64,000 nucleotides of DNA from Lanius collurio. Taxonomy: Eukaryota > Chordata > Aves > Passeriformes > Laniidae. The notes beneath the pieces were generated by a model. That model did no database searches. It saw only the letters and a list, made by a program, of their open reading frames with translations, and had not been told where the DNA came from. Made by a program: the position numbers and the translations under genes. Of the stretch, positions 52,675 to 64,000 are shown piece after piece. The first letter of the stretch is position 1; each line of letters starts with the position of its first letter. The stretch spans positions 22,333,326 to 22,397,325 of the forward strand of contig JACBWW010000008.1 of NCBI GenBank assembly GCA_020086605.1. The letters are read 5' to 3'.

Positions 52675-55631
52675 GGCAAAACTAGCAAAATCCCACCCCA
52701 GAGCAAAACACTAAGCAAACCTAAATTTTAAGTCTAGAGGGGAAAAGATAGAGGATGCAGTGTAATGAGAAGACTTATAAGAAAGAAATTATTTTACTCA
52801 GATATTTAAATGCAGGTTCAAATATCAGATCTGATGGGTAGCTCAGGATCAGTTACAGCTCTTTTAAATATGATTAAATGATAATTAAAAAGAATTAACT
52901 TTACTGAAAATTTTATCCACTTCCTATCTGAAATTATAATTAGAAAAACCAAGAAGCTACTGAATTACCATATTTTTGTAGGGATTCAAAACACTAATGA
53001 GAATTTAAATTTTTTTTTTACATCTTTTATCTTATTCTCAAAATATTTCAATTTTCTTAAGCTCTTTGAATTTCTGTAATTTCTGCATTAAAAAAGACCC
53101 AGGAATAAATACCAGTAGAATTACATAAAAATGAAAAATACCTTTATTTCTAACCATTATTGATATCTGTGGTAACCACAAAGAAAATACTCTTCAAAAT
53201 TAATTTAGAAAAATTCCTGGTTTATTACACTAATTTAACAAGACCATATTAGTCTTGCTGTCTTTGTATATTCATTTCTGCTTTTTATGCAACTGACATG
53301 TGACACACCACAGTGGAAACTAATCTGGAATAGCCACAGTATTGCCATAATATGTATCAGGATGAAAAAAATGAACTTGCATTTCTGGGGAATTGAGAAA
53401 GCAATTATTTCTTGTGCTGAGTTAATGAAAGATATTAGTTGCTGAACAAGAGAGCAAGTTAAAAGTTTTAAGGTAACACTACATATGAACAGAACATCAA
53501 GAGGAGAGTAGTAGAACTGTGAATTATGCAGAAAATGAGCAAAAATCACACTCTGAGAAATACTAGGAAAAAAATTATTAAAGAGATAGTGATGGTATAC
53601 TACATCCTCACAGGCTCAGTTATTTCGATATGGAAAGGGCCCTTGATATTAAATTAGATGGTTAAATATTTCTGAGAATTGTGAAGGACTTTTAACTTCT
53701 TCATAGATTTTTAAGAAAAGGTTAGTAATATTCAGCTGGGGCTATTATTCTATGTATTACTAATTTGGAAACACTTCGAGACACACCAGTGATAAGTACT
53801 ACATTCCTACTAGTTTTATTTTTATTTTTTCCCTAAAATTCTCATGTGTAAGCATAAATTCTGTTAAAGAAAAGAGCTTGCTGGAGAAAGCCCCCATTCA
53901 AATAACAGCACTAATGAAAGGCAGCAGTGGAAGTTGCTGCCCAAGCAATTTCTTCATAGCTCGAATTTTCTCTATTTCAAGGTCATTGTGGTATAAAAGT
54001 TCTTTGCAGCTTGCTTGCACTATACATCTGAATGAATGTATTTCTTTTATTAGCAAGGATTATTCATTATTAGTGTTAGTTAAGCACATTTGTGTGTGAA
54101 TAAGATTGTGTAGAGAGAGCAGCCTCTGTCCTAGGGGCTGCAGTGATGTCTGATTCTAACCCACAGCATGGATAAATTTCTTCATATCAGAACAGAAACC
54201 AGTGGCAAGCATGCGAACTTTAATCACACATCTAAAGGATGTGGGTGAGGAATTGGTATTGCAGCGGGGCAAAATGACTGTGCAGAGATTAAATCACTCA
54301 TATATTCATCACACATTGTTAAATAGTTCTATGCAAAATTACATTCCTCTTATTTTTGGAATGCATGTTGTACACATGGCCTCATCTTATCTTTTGCCAC
54401 TTTGCAAAGCAAAAGCTAATTTCAATTCCAGAAGACAGAATAGTCTTCAACTATGTAAGTTAAAGGATATGTGCTGCAGTTCACAAGGAGGGCACGTACA
54501 TTATACATTTGGTTAATTGTTCTACAGAGGTTCCAATTCTAATTAGGATTTCATTGGCTTTTCCATTGAAAACAGTTTAAATTCCCTAATTAAGCATGAA
54601 ATAATTAATAAAAAACTAAATTAAGACTGTTCACATACACGAATCAAGATTCTGCAGAGTTTTAACTTGTCATTCAGCCTGAGATGGGATTTATCCTTCT
54701 CTCCCTCTGTGCCTTATCCTTTTAAGCTGAGACAAGGATGGGGGCTCTGAGGGAAAAAAATCTTATTGTTGTGGTGTTTGTCCATTTACACTTTAGACTT
54801 GTACGTTTTTCGGTCTCAGATTATCATGCAGTGAAGTGCAATACGATTCTGAGTATTGCTCTGAGTATGAGTATTGAGTATGATTCAGGAGTTTATTTTC
54901 TGAAATTTATGCTATCCAAAAAGACTTATGAAAAAGGGAAGCAAAAACCAAAAATAACCCCAAAACCCCAGAATATAGGACAGAGGACTAGTCCAAATGT
55001 ACTCGGTAAATGAAGTGAGCTCTTCTAAGTCTCTGGGGTCATGGTATCTTTTTCTTCCCTAGGTTTTCTATTTCCTAATGCCACACCTGTTTTTCTAGTT
55101 TACCTCTCTCTTCTCTTCATCCCTCCTGAGGAATGTTTTCTATTTAATTATCTCCTCAGGTTTTAACTTCATAAGCATACACAACATGAATGTGTTGCAC
55201 ATTAATACCAGCTTAAGCAGTTTCTAAAACTTCACACCTTAAGCTCTCCCCGAATGCAGTGCTACAGACTAAGCACTGTGTACAGCTCTCCTGCCTACTG
55301 CATGAGCTAAAAAGTGTGTTGGTGTATTTGTGCAGTTCCTGTACAGCTGGGAATTTATGAAACATATGAGAAGTATGAGGATTTGGCTTCAAAGACTTAA
55401 ATATTCATGTGGGTATTAGCACCACTGCTAAAGGCAGCTTCTGTAATTTATAGATGTGCTGTCATGTGACAGATAGCATTACCTTAACTGATATTTTTGT
55501 GAGGGTTTTCTAACATATGAAAAAATGTTATCCTTATAAAATATGTAAAGCTTAAGTGGACACATGAGTGAATTTGTATTTTGTAGGTACTTTTAAATAG
55601 CGAAAATTTGAAATTTTTTTCTGATTCTTCC

Positions 55632-55912
<281 letters not shown>

Positions 55913-56734
55913 TAGTCAATGAATGACCAGGATAATTAAATCTATACAAGGTTGACACAAATGAGCGGATCTATGCTCTGTTTGGAACCAGTCTGTCAGA
56001 GTCACTGCTGCACAAGGATGTCAAAGGGTAAAATCATGTCAAGGAGTAAACCTCCACCCTTGTTGTTGACTGAAACTCCTGGTTTTCTGCCACTTTTTAA
56101 AACAGAGAGTGGCGAGACTAAAATCCTGGGTGAAAATCTGTTTTTGCTTTCCCTGTGTGCTAACTGCACATCTATACAGATGAAACCACTGAAAGTCACC
56201 AAAATGGGAGAGTTGCTTTGTTTCATTTTGTAAAGTAGCATCATTGGTAAAGGTAGTCTTTACTGGAGATGAGGAAGCTAGAATAATATATATAAGTGCC
56301 ATTAAAAAATCTCTTTTGATAAACTTCAGTCTGTATTGCAGCTTTGGGGGTTATGCTGTGCTATGTGATGTGTGAAAGCAGTTGGAATTTTCTTCGCTTG
56401 TGTGGGATGAAGGCAGTGTTCATCTTGTGGTGGCAGAAGTAGCTGCTTAATGGGAATATAAATCAGGCTGTCTTCTGTTGGGCTGTGCTCATGCCTGACC
56501 TGCTCTAGGAGGTTGGGTGATATCCTCTACTGAAAGCAGAGGAAAAAAACCCAGAAAATAAACAAGTTGAAAAACTCAGAGAGAAGAGAGCATAAACAGG
56601 GAAAAGAGAAAAGAAACAAGGAAAGTAACATTGGAGCAGTCTGGTATGTGATTAAACCTGTGTAATTTTCACTGTTACCAAGTAATGGCTTTTCATATCC
56701 TTTGCTCTTGGAGGAGTGGTGCTGATTATGTGTC

Positions 56735-56780
56735 CATATGTGTGTATATGTATATATAGCTAGCTATAATGTATATATAA
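56735..56780. repeat. TG/TA low-complexity patch with 14-bp palindrome
   Basis: Alternating TGTG and TATA blocks with a perfect palindrome TATAGCTAGCTATA at 56755-56768. It looks like a decayed dinucleotide microsatellite. Confidence 0.75.
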
Positions 56781-58783
56781 CACCCAACAGAGCAGAGAAT
56801 GACATCTGTACTTTTGGAAAGATAGGTGAAAGTTGGTCAGTTTTTTTCAAGTTTTGAGGCATAGGGAAGCATAGGTCTGTGGTGGATTGCCTGCACTACT
56901 GAATCCTGCACTTTGTTGGGAAGGGAAAACATGTCATACAATCCATTGCCAAAATCAATCAAGTTCCATACTTAAAATAGCCATGAGAAACAAAGCCTTG
57001 CCAAGTCACAGTTTTTCCACATCTCTGTTAGGAAAGTCCAACAGCAGCCTCCCTCCTACAATCCGCCAAATGGGAATGGTGAGTGTTGCCCAAAATTGCT
57101 GGGTCTTTGCTAGATGCTTCAAGTCAAAATCAGGCCAAACCATGATTGTTCTAATAATTTAATAGCCCATGACTGAATTGCAGATCCTGGGCCTACTTTA
57201 TTCCCTTACATAGGTGTAGCCTGAGGCCTTCCTTTGTACTGTGAGTTTGTAAGTGGAGTGCTGGTAGAGCACTACATTGCCACTGCCTGTTTATACTGTG
57301 GCTCCATAGCTGTTGAAATGCCAAGAGGAGAATGTACCACAAAAATCTGCCATGTGGTACAGGAAAAGTGTGGGAATTATCCCTAGACTACAGTGACAGT
57401 CAAAACATGAATCTTGGCCAGTATGGAACTTGTGTTTTGTTAAGAGAACAGAAGCTTGTACAGACACATCAGTCACTGACATCAGAAACAATTTCATCTG
57501 TTTCCACTTCTAAAGAAAGCATTTCTCCAAAAGTGAATCCTAACACCTTTCCACTGCAAAGTACCATTTTACTAACAGCACTCTAATTACCTGTGCTTTC
57601 TTCTTTTCCTGCCTCCTTCTTTATTTAATCCCTTCCACCCTCCCTCCTCTAGCCCTGTCCCCTTCCCTTCCTTTTTTTCTTATAGCTTAGAAGCAGCAAG
57701 GCAAATTTGGTCAACCATAAAAAAACAAAGAGCAATTATGGTGAGAAATCAAGTATCAAAAATTTCAAAAATTAATCAGCCTCTAAAAACATGAAAGAAG
57801 AATAGAATTTCATGTAAGGAATGGCTTCTGATTTTGCTATGGTTATACTGTACTTAGCAGGTTTTCTTTATTTTCTCTATTATATAAGAAAAAAATTAGC
57901 TACAATCGGGTTGCACACTACCATGCTGACATCACAGTAGTGTTCCAAAGAAAGGTCAAAAAAAGAAAGAGAAAAAATAAGAACTGGACACTGATTTCTC
58001 AATGAATCTGTTCAAATTTTCATGGCAGCTTATGCACTGTACCCTGAAAACACCATTTAGGTATTTTGATTAGTTAATAGTTTCAAATTATGTTTTAGGT
58101 ACCACTTCAGTATGTGCAGTTTAGTAGTGCAGGTGGTGGCTTTTTGATGGAAATAATGGATAATAAATTACAGCCTTTTAAAGGTTGAACACAGTTGTTC
58201 ATATATTGGATAGGATCTTACATTCCAATAACTGCTCAAGGCTATAATAGGATGATACCCTGGCTGCATCAATGAAGAATAAATATTTACTGTATTTCTT
58301 AAGTTTTTAATTAATCCTACATTTGATTATGTTTGGAATTTAGCATAGGGTAAATTCAGAGTCTCCACAGACATACTTAGTTTGATGAAATAGCTTCTGA
58401 CAGATATTAATCTGAAACCATTATTTCCTCACTTGGTATAAGCAGAACAAAAGGAACCATACAAACTTCTGCATAATTTTAGCATCATGAAATGTTATGA
58501 AAAAAATTGAAGGGTTTTCACTACTTCTTGTTCTCAGCCATTCAAATTTACTGTATGGGCTGAAATTTTCCACAGCTATGCTTTCTTTAAGAGTGATGAC
58601 CTTCTTTTTGGTCCACATTTTAAAATTTTGTGGTTTTTTTTTTTAGCAGGAAAGTAATTATGCATGATATAAATATGATCATTCAACCATTAAAAATAGC
58701 TGAAGTACATGGAATTAGAAGCAAAAATCTCACGTAAAAATAATTCTTACATGATAAATGCTAGTAATAAAGCGTATATGCTT

Positions 58784-59338
58784 ACAGAATCATAGAATCA
58801 GAGAACATGGTGAGTTGGAAGGGATCCATCAGGATCCTTGAGTCCAGCTCCTGGCCCTGCATAGGCCCATCCTTAAGAGTCACACCATGTGCCCCAGAGC
58901 ATTGACCAAATCCTTCTGGAGCTCTGTCAGGCTGGTGCTGTGACCACTGCCCACGGGACCCTGTCCCAGTGACTAACCACCCTCTGGGTGAAGAACCTTT
59001 TCTTGGTATCCAACCTAAACCTCCCCTGACACAGCTTCAGGCCATTCCCTCGGGTCCTGTCACCACAGAGATCAGTGTCTGCCCCTTCTCTCCCCCTCAC
59101 AAGGAAGTTATACCTGCAATGAGGTCTCCCCTCAGTCTCCTCCAGGCCAAACTGACCAGCTCAGCTCCTCACTGACCTCAGCTGCTCCTCACATGGCTTC
59201 CCCTCAAGAGGCTTCACCCATCCTCATGACCCTCCCTCTCATAGTTTAATGTCTGTTTTATATTGTGGCCCAAAACTCCACACAGGACTCAAGGTGAGGT
59301 TGCACCAGTGCAGAGCAGAGCAAGGCAATCATCTCCCT
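58784..59338 (-). mobile_element. CR1 LINE fragment, minus strand, about 555 bp
   Basis: The + strand starts with ACAGAATCATAGAATCAGAG, the reverse complement of the CR1 terminal repeat. It continues GAGTTGGAAGGGATCCATCA, CTGTCCCAGTGACTAACCAC, CTCTGGGTGAAGAACCTTTT, CTTCAGGCCATTCCCTCGGG, ATGAGGTCTCCCCTCAGTCT, CCTCCAGGCCAAACTGACCA and ACTCCACACAGGACTCAAGG. This is the best-preserved and longest CR1 copy of the window and the largest GC-rich block. It is 5'-truncated and does not code for reverse transcriptase; open frames of about 65-75 codons in it are by-products. Confidence 0.93.
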
Positions 59339-62300
59339 TGACAGCAGAGGTTAAGACTTTCTTTTGTAAAAGAGGATAAGTGTTCATTTTAATGAGCTTC
59401 TGAACATTGTGTAGGGAACATTCATAGCAGACTGGATGATTAAAACAATGAAAATCTGATAAAAGATTTGATGCATGTGTCTGAGCACCTAGTATTGTTG
59501 GATAATACAAACAGTCATATTTATTGTGGGGAATTTACTAAGGATTCATAAAAAAAGGGAAAAATGAATCCTTAACATTTTTAAATTGTACAAGGCTCTG
59601 TCTAAGTGCTTCAAAGCTGAGTAAAGCAACTGGTGGCTGACCTGTATCCTTCAAGGATAATCTGGTATAAACAAAGAGGTTGAGTTTGATGACTGAGAAC
59701 AAAGGCAGACATTTATGAGACTGAAAAACTCAATATTCTCCCCCATTTAATTAACTACACAATTTGGGTTTATTAGTCCATTGGTAATGTAGTTAATTGG
59801 ATACTCTTAGGTGAGTATTCACTCAAACTGAATTAACCATGAATTGCAACGTGTTACGTGCATACCCTCTTGTAAGGACACATGCTCTCTGACAAAAGTA
59901 AAGGTTAAGGGTACCTTTTAATTAAATTCAGGAATTGCACTTGAACTGAAAGCATATTCCCTTTTTCACAGTTAGACTAATCTAATAATAAGTGTCCAGT
60001 CTTCTCAAGAATAGGATAATCAGAAGACTCCTGGCAGTTACAATTTTGGTAGAGATGAAAGATTTTAAATTGCTTCTTAGAGGCCATGCAGGGTTGGATT
60101 CATCAAACCTATCTGTAGCTCCATACAAGTCCTGCAGTGAATCTGAGATGATCATCAGGTTCTCTCTGCACACACCACCCACACACACATGCTCTCACAG
60201 TAAAGAAAACCTAGATGACTAGCTTAGAAAAAAGGCTGCATCTTCAAACAGCAGTTGACATGTGAAATAAATTCTGTCTTCTATAGCATTTGCAATTAAC
60301 TGTCTCCTTCATTTTTTGAGGTAGTGATTAGAAATTGGTAACAATTAGCATGTTTCCCTTATATAAATACCCTCTCTAGTTCTTCAGCAGACAGATACTG
60401 AATTTCACATTTTTAAACTTGTAATTCTTACTGTCTACAAGGCTTGAACAACTTTTGGCCTCAGAAGGCCTTAATCCCAAAAGTGGTCTTTGTAACTGTC
60501 ATGACATGAAATAGAGATGCTACAGACAAAATGTTAAAAAAACCAAACACAACAAACTCCCACACACCTAAGAGAAAAATATTCCAAAAGGACACCTGGA
60601 TTATAAAAGTTTAAATACATACACATTGCTAGTTCCATCTTGTAACTGAGTATAAATCCAAATGACTCAGTTCTGGCCTTTGTCTAAGCCACCAGCCTCA
60701 ACAGCAGTGGCTGTGGGTAGATGCCTGTACAAGAACAAGAACAGGGCAAGTATGGTGTGTCCCTTAATGACTCACCTAGACTCTCCTAAACCTATATTTA
60801 CAGGTTAAGGGATGCTCTGAGACTGATGTGATTTCAATACTGGGTAATCCTTAAAACAGATCTCTTCCAATTACTTATTTGCATTCTTAATTCCACACAC
60901 CATCCTTTGTCAAAGAGCACAGACTTGACCCCTCCTGCATGAGAAACCACCACCTTCTTTTGGGATTGAACATGTCTCCAAATGTTGTTTGGTTTTGACA
61001 ACCATTAATTCTTGTAGCAAAAGTGATATAGTAGAGTCAATTTTTACTGACTCTTTGCATGCCACTTAACACTTTTATAGTTATATAATAACATCCTTAA
61101 ACTGTGTGGTTTTGATGGTAAAGAGACATATTCTTCTTAATTCTTTCTTGCATTGAAGTGAGATCATTCTTCTTGCCTTTTTCGGGTTTTTTTCCCTGGG
61201 CCTTTTAGAGCTGAGAGCACCAGGTCTGCAGCAAGTATACTGATGTTATAATAATACACTTAATTCCTAACATTAATTTGCTTTTTAATCCCTGCCAACC
61301 ATTGAGTTTACTTTTTTGTTTTAAATTGTAGTGGTAAAAATGAACTCTAAGAGGTAACAAATACATTATTTTATGTATTTATTTAGCTGTTATCACTTAA
61401 TATTGCTCTTCCAGCCAGACCATAAGAAACTTCTTACAGTTTCTCTTTAACAGGTTTCTCCACCTTTGCATGGTGCTTTTTCTGAAACTGAGCAGACCTG
61501 TGTGAAGTCCTTGACCTTTGTTGTTCCCATAGGGATAGTGGATGTAGGTGCACTGTGGTACCTATTAGAGCCTAATGAGTCAGCTGTAAGGTTCCAAAAA
61601 ACATCTTTCACTGTACTTAGTGTTGCATCACGAGTGGCGTTTTATGACAGTTCTTGTAAGGAAAGTACTCTAACAATAAAGGAAAGGAAAGCTTCCATTA
61701 CTGGGTTTATAATTTATATTGTATCCTAAGTGAAAACTGGACACAAACCAGATGTTTTGGTACATTTAGACAAATTGGGTATTTTTTCTTTTTTTAAAGT
61801 CAGCTTTAAAATTATCAGTTTGGTAACCTTGGTGTTTTTTCCTAGTTGTTGACCTTCTCCTTTTCCCCATTATAAGTTACCTCATTTTTTAATATCTTTC
61901 TTTTTATTTAGTATTTATCTTTAGAAATTACAAAGCAATAAATTCTTATTTAGACTATACTATGACACATAAAATACAAAGCATCTCCAGAGTAATAGTA
62001 TAAGGCCAAAACAGAGTGTAATTAGACTATGGAATGCTTTGAGCCTTTTAAAAGTGTAGCCATTATGATTATTTTGGGTTATGGACTCTCAAACATTAAA
62101 ATAATGGTAGAAGATCAAATTATTTTATAAAAACACAATAAAGTATAAGGGAAATACTTCAATTTGGAGATTTTGGTTCTGTAACAACTTATGCTTATAA
62201 ATTTATCTCATAAAAGACAGGTAACTAGTTCATTGCAATCTGCTGTACTTTCCTGCATTTTAATATGCAGTGATCCTTAGTATGAAGCTTAAAGAGAGGA

Positions 62301-62378
62301 GCTAAGAAAAATCCATCAGTATTATAGATGTACACACATTTAAATATCTCCTTATCTTTAACTAGTGAATTAAAGGGG

Positions 62379-62406
62379 TTTTTTGTTTGTTTGTTTGTTT
62401 GTTTTT
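62379..62406. repeat. (TTTG)n microsatellite
   Basis: Five GTTT units between T runs after AAAGGGG. It is a likely length-polymorphic simple repeat. Confidence 0.9.
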
Positions 62407-63413
62407 CTCAGAGACGCAGATAAAGTATAACTGTAGTTCATATTCTGGAGTACTGAATCATTAGTGAATTATGCAGGATGGCAGTCCTGCAAAATAAATG
62501 CTGATATACCACAGCATTATTTGTTTGACTAATGCTGAAAAAGAAAATTTGTGTTTTTCAAATAGCTGTGCAAATTTTGCCTAAATTGTGGTCCAAGTGT
62601 ACAAGGCTGAAAGAAAAGTTTTTAGAAGGAACCACAATGAACTTTTTAAAACTGAAATAGTAACAAATGGCCATTTTAATATGGAAATGGGCAGACAGTC
62701 ACAAGGTGATTGGATTATTGTGTTTTAAGATAATTTTCCCCAGCAGGTGTGACATGGTAACCAACGGTGTGCACACTCAAGGCTGTTTCCCAGGGACCTA
62801 AAACAATGTGGTTTGATTTGCACAGCTCTGGGGAGTGTGTTTGCCCTTTGATGTAAGCACATTCACAGGGTACATGCTGGGGCTGAATTGTCAACCCCTT
62901 CCACTGCTGTTCCACGTGTTCAAGCAACTTTGATCACAGTCCTTTCCATGCTTGACATGCTTTATTAGCAAATGCATCCCAAGCTGAGACGTGTTTTGAC
63001 AAGTTCCATATATAACTGCTTCCATTAATACAGATAATAATACACCAGCATTTCTCAGTATTTATGATTTTGAATAGTCATGTTACAGCACCTATGAGAT
63101 TCCTGTGCTGTAATTGTTTAATAAATATTTCAGACATGACAGTTCTTTCATGAGCTCTTCAAATATCCTAATCCAGTATGCCCAGTTCTGGTTTTCTTTC
63201 TTATAAAGAAGGGTAAACACTTTGAGCCAAGTTCCAAACTATTTAGATGCAAAATGCATGGTGTGAAAGAGGCTACAGAAAAGTCAATGCAATCTGTGTC
63301 TGCTCCTGTCTGACCTGCTATTCAGGCATCTGAAGAGCAGAATCAGAAAGGTTTTTGTGGGTGCCAGGTCCAGTGCAATGGGGGTACAGCAGCTGTCCCA
63401 CAGAGGAAAAATT

Positions 63414-63533
63414 CACCCATTGCCTTATTGCCCCCAAGATCATGCTTCCAACCATCTGTCCTGTCTCAGTTTTTAACAGACCAAAGAATTTCTCAGCTAC
63501 TTGATAACCAGGTGGTGCTTGGGGCAATGGGTG
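63414..63533. repeat. Imperfect inverted repeat, 16-bp arms, about 80-bp loop
   Basis: The right arm CTTGGGGCAATGGGTG (63518-63533) is the reverse complement of CACCCATTGCC...CCCCAAG in 63414-63438, except that the left arm has a small insertion (about 9 bases, TTATTG plus neighbouring bases). No retrotransposon ends are evident. Confidence 0.7.
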
Positions 63534-64000
63534 AGAAGAGTCAAGCACATTTTTTTAATCTCAATGCAGTTTTTGGTGAAACCCAAGAGATATTTTTGCA
63601 ATTGGTACCTATCACAACATGTTAATTTCTATCAGATCTGAATGTGCTATTGCAATTAGAGTTAGCATTGCTGATTTTTAGGAGGTTCAAAATAATAATA
63701 GTAACATAATTCAGGTAACTCCTGAGCTAGTTCTTAAGTAAACATATTCTTTTAATATTATGCTTGCTTTAGCTTGAACGTTGTCCTTTTTGTTAGGATG
63801 TGGAAATTTTTGGTTTATTTGGCTAAAACAAAATCATCTTTTTCTATAATCCCTGATTTGTGACTATGAATCCATTACAATAAAACAGCAGAATTTAATA
63901 TACGTTCCTCTGAACCATTTAGAGAATAATTGAAGATAAATGGAAAATAGGTAAATTAAAATTCTTGATGCAGAGTTGGAAATTACATTGTCTCTCTTAC

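Noticed and set aside
58969..59175. Open frames inside the CR1 copy at 58.8-59.3 kb
   Set aside because: The sequence is the reversed 3' region of CR1; no reverse-transcriptase motif is present.

Overview
The window is vertebrate nuclear DNA, almost certainly from a bird. It is a stretch of the HCN1 gene (hyperpolarization-activated, cyclic-nucleotide-gated cation channel 1) read on the + strand. Three short coding exons lie in about 63.5 kb of AT-rich, CpG-poor, non-coding sequence. Their translations match the HCN family from the S4-S5 linker through S5, the pore helix with the CIGYG selectivity filter, S6 and the start of the C-linker. The paralogue-specific residues ([39 protein letters not shown]) are those of HCN1, not HCN2, HCN3 or HCN4. 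The exons have the lengths expected of HCN exons 3, 4 and 5 (162, 219 and 147 bp). All are phase 0 on both sides and have canonical AG/GT borders.

The avian assignment rests on several CR1 LINE 3' fragments, with the typical 'ccaacc...attctatgattctat' end, and on a solo LTR of an avian endogenous-retrovirus type. Human chromosome 5 corresponds largely to the bird Z chromosome, so this gene is probably Z-linked. That last point is inference and is not visible in the sequence.

Layout: 1-6150 is the end of intron 2. 6151-6312 is exon 3. 6313-29712 is intron 3 (23.4 kb), holding a CR1 fragment, a GC-rich island with a possible G-quadruplex, two perfect hairpins, a cluster of ACGT motifs and an assembly gap of 367 N. 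29713-29931 is exon 4. 29932-55657 is intron 4 (25.7 kb), holding a CpG-rich anomaly, a 138-base tract made only of A and C, a solo LTR and two CR1 tails. 55658-55804 is exon 5. 55805-64000 is the start of intron 5, with one long minus-strand CR1 copy. Exon 2 (S2-S4) and exon 6 (rest of C-linker and start of the cyclic-nucleotide-binding domain) lie outside the window.

The other open frames look like chance frames in intron or repeat sequence. I found no tRNA, rRNA, CRISPR array, second gene or prokaryotic-type system. The observations most worth checking are the charge-changing residues at the outer pore mouth, the ACGT/CpG cluster at 26.6 kb, the strictly A/C tract at 41 kb, the two perfect 13-bp hairpins and a possible in-frame readthrough tail after exon 5.
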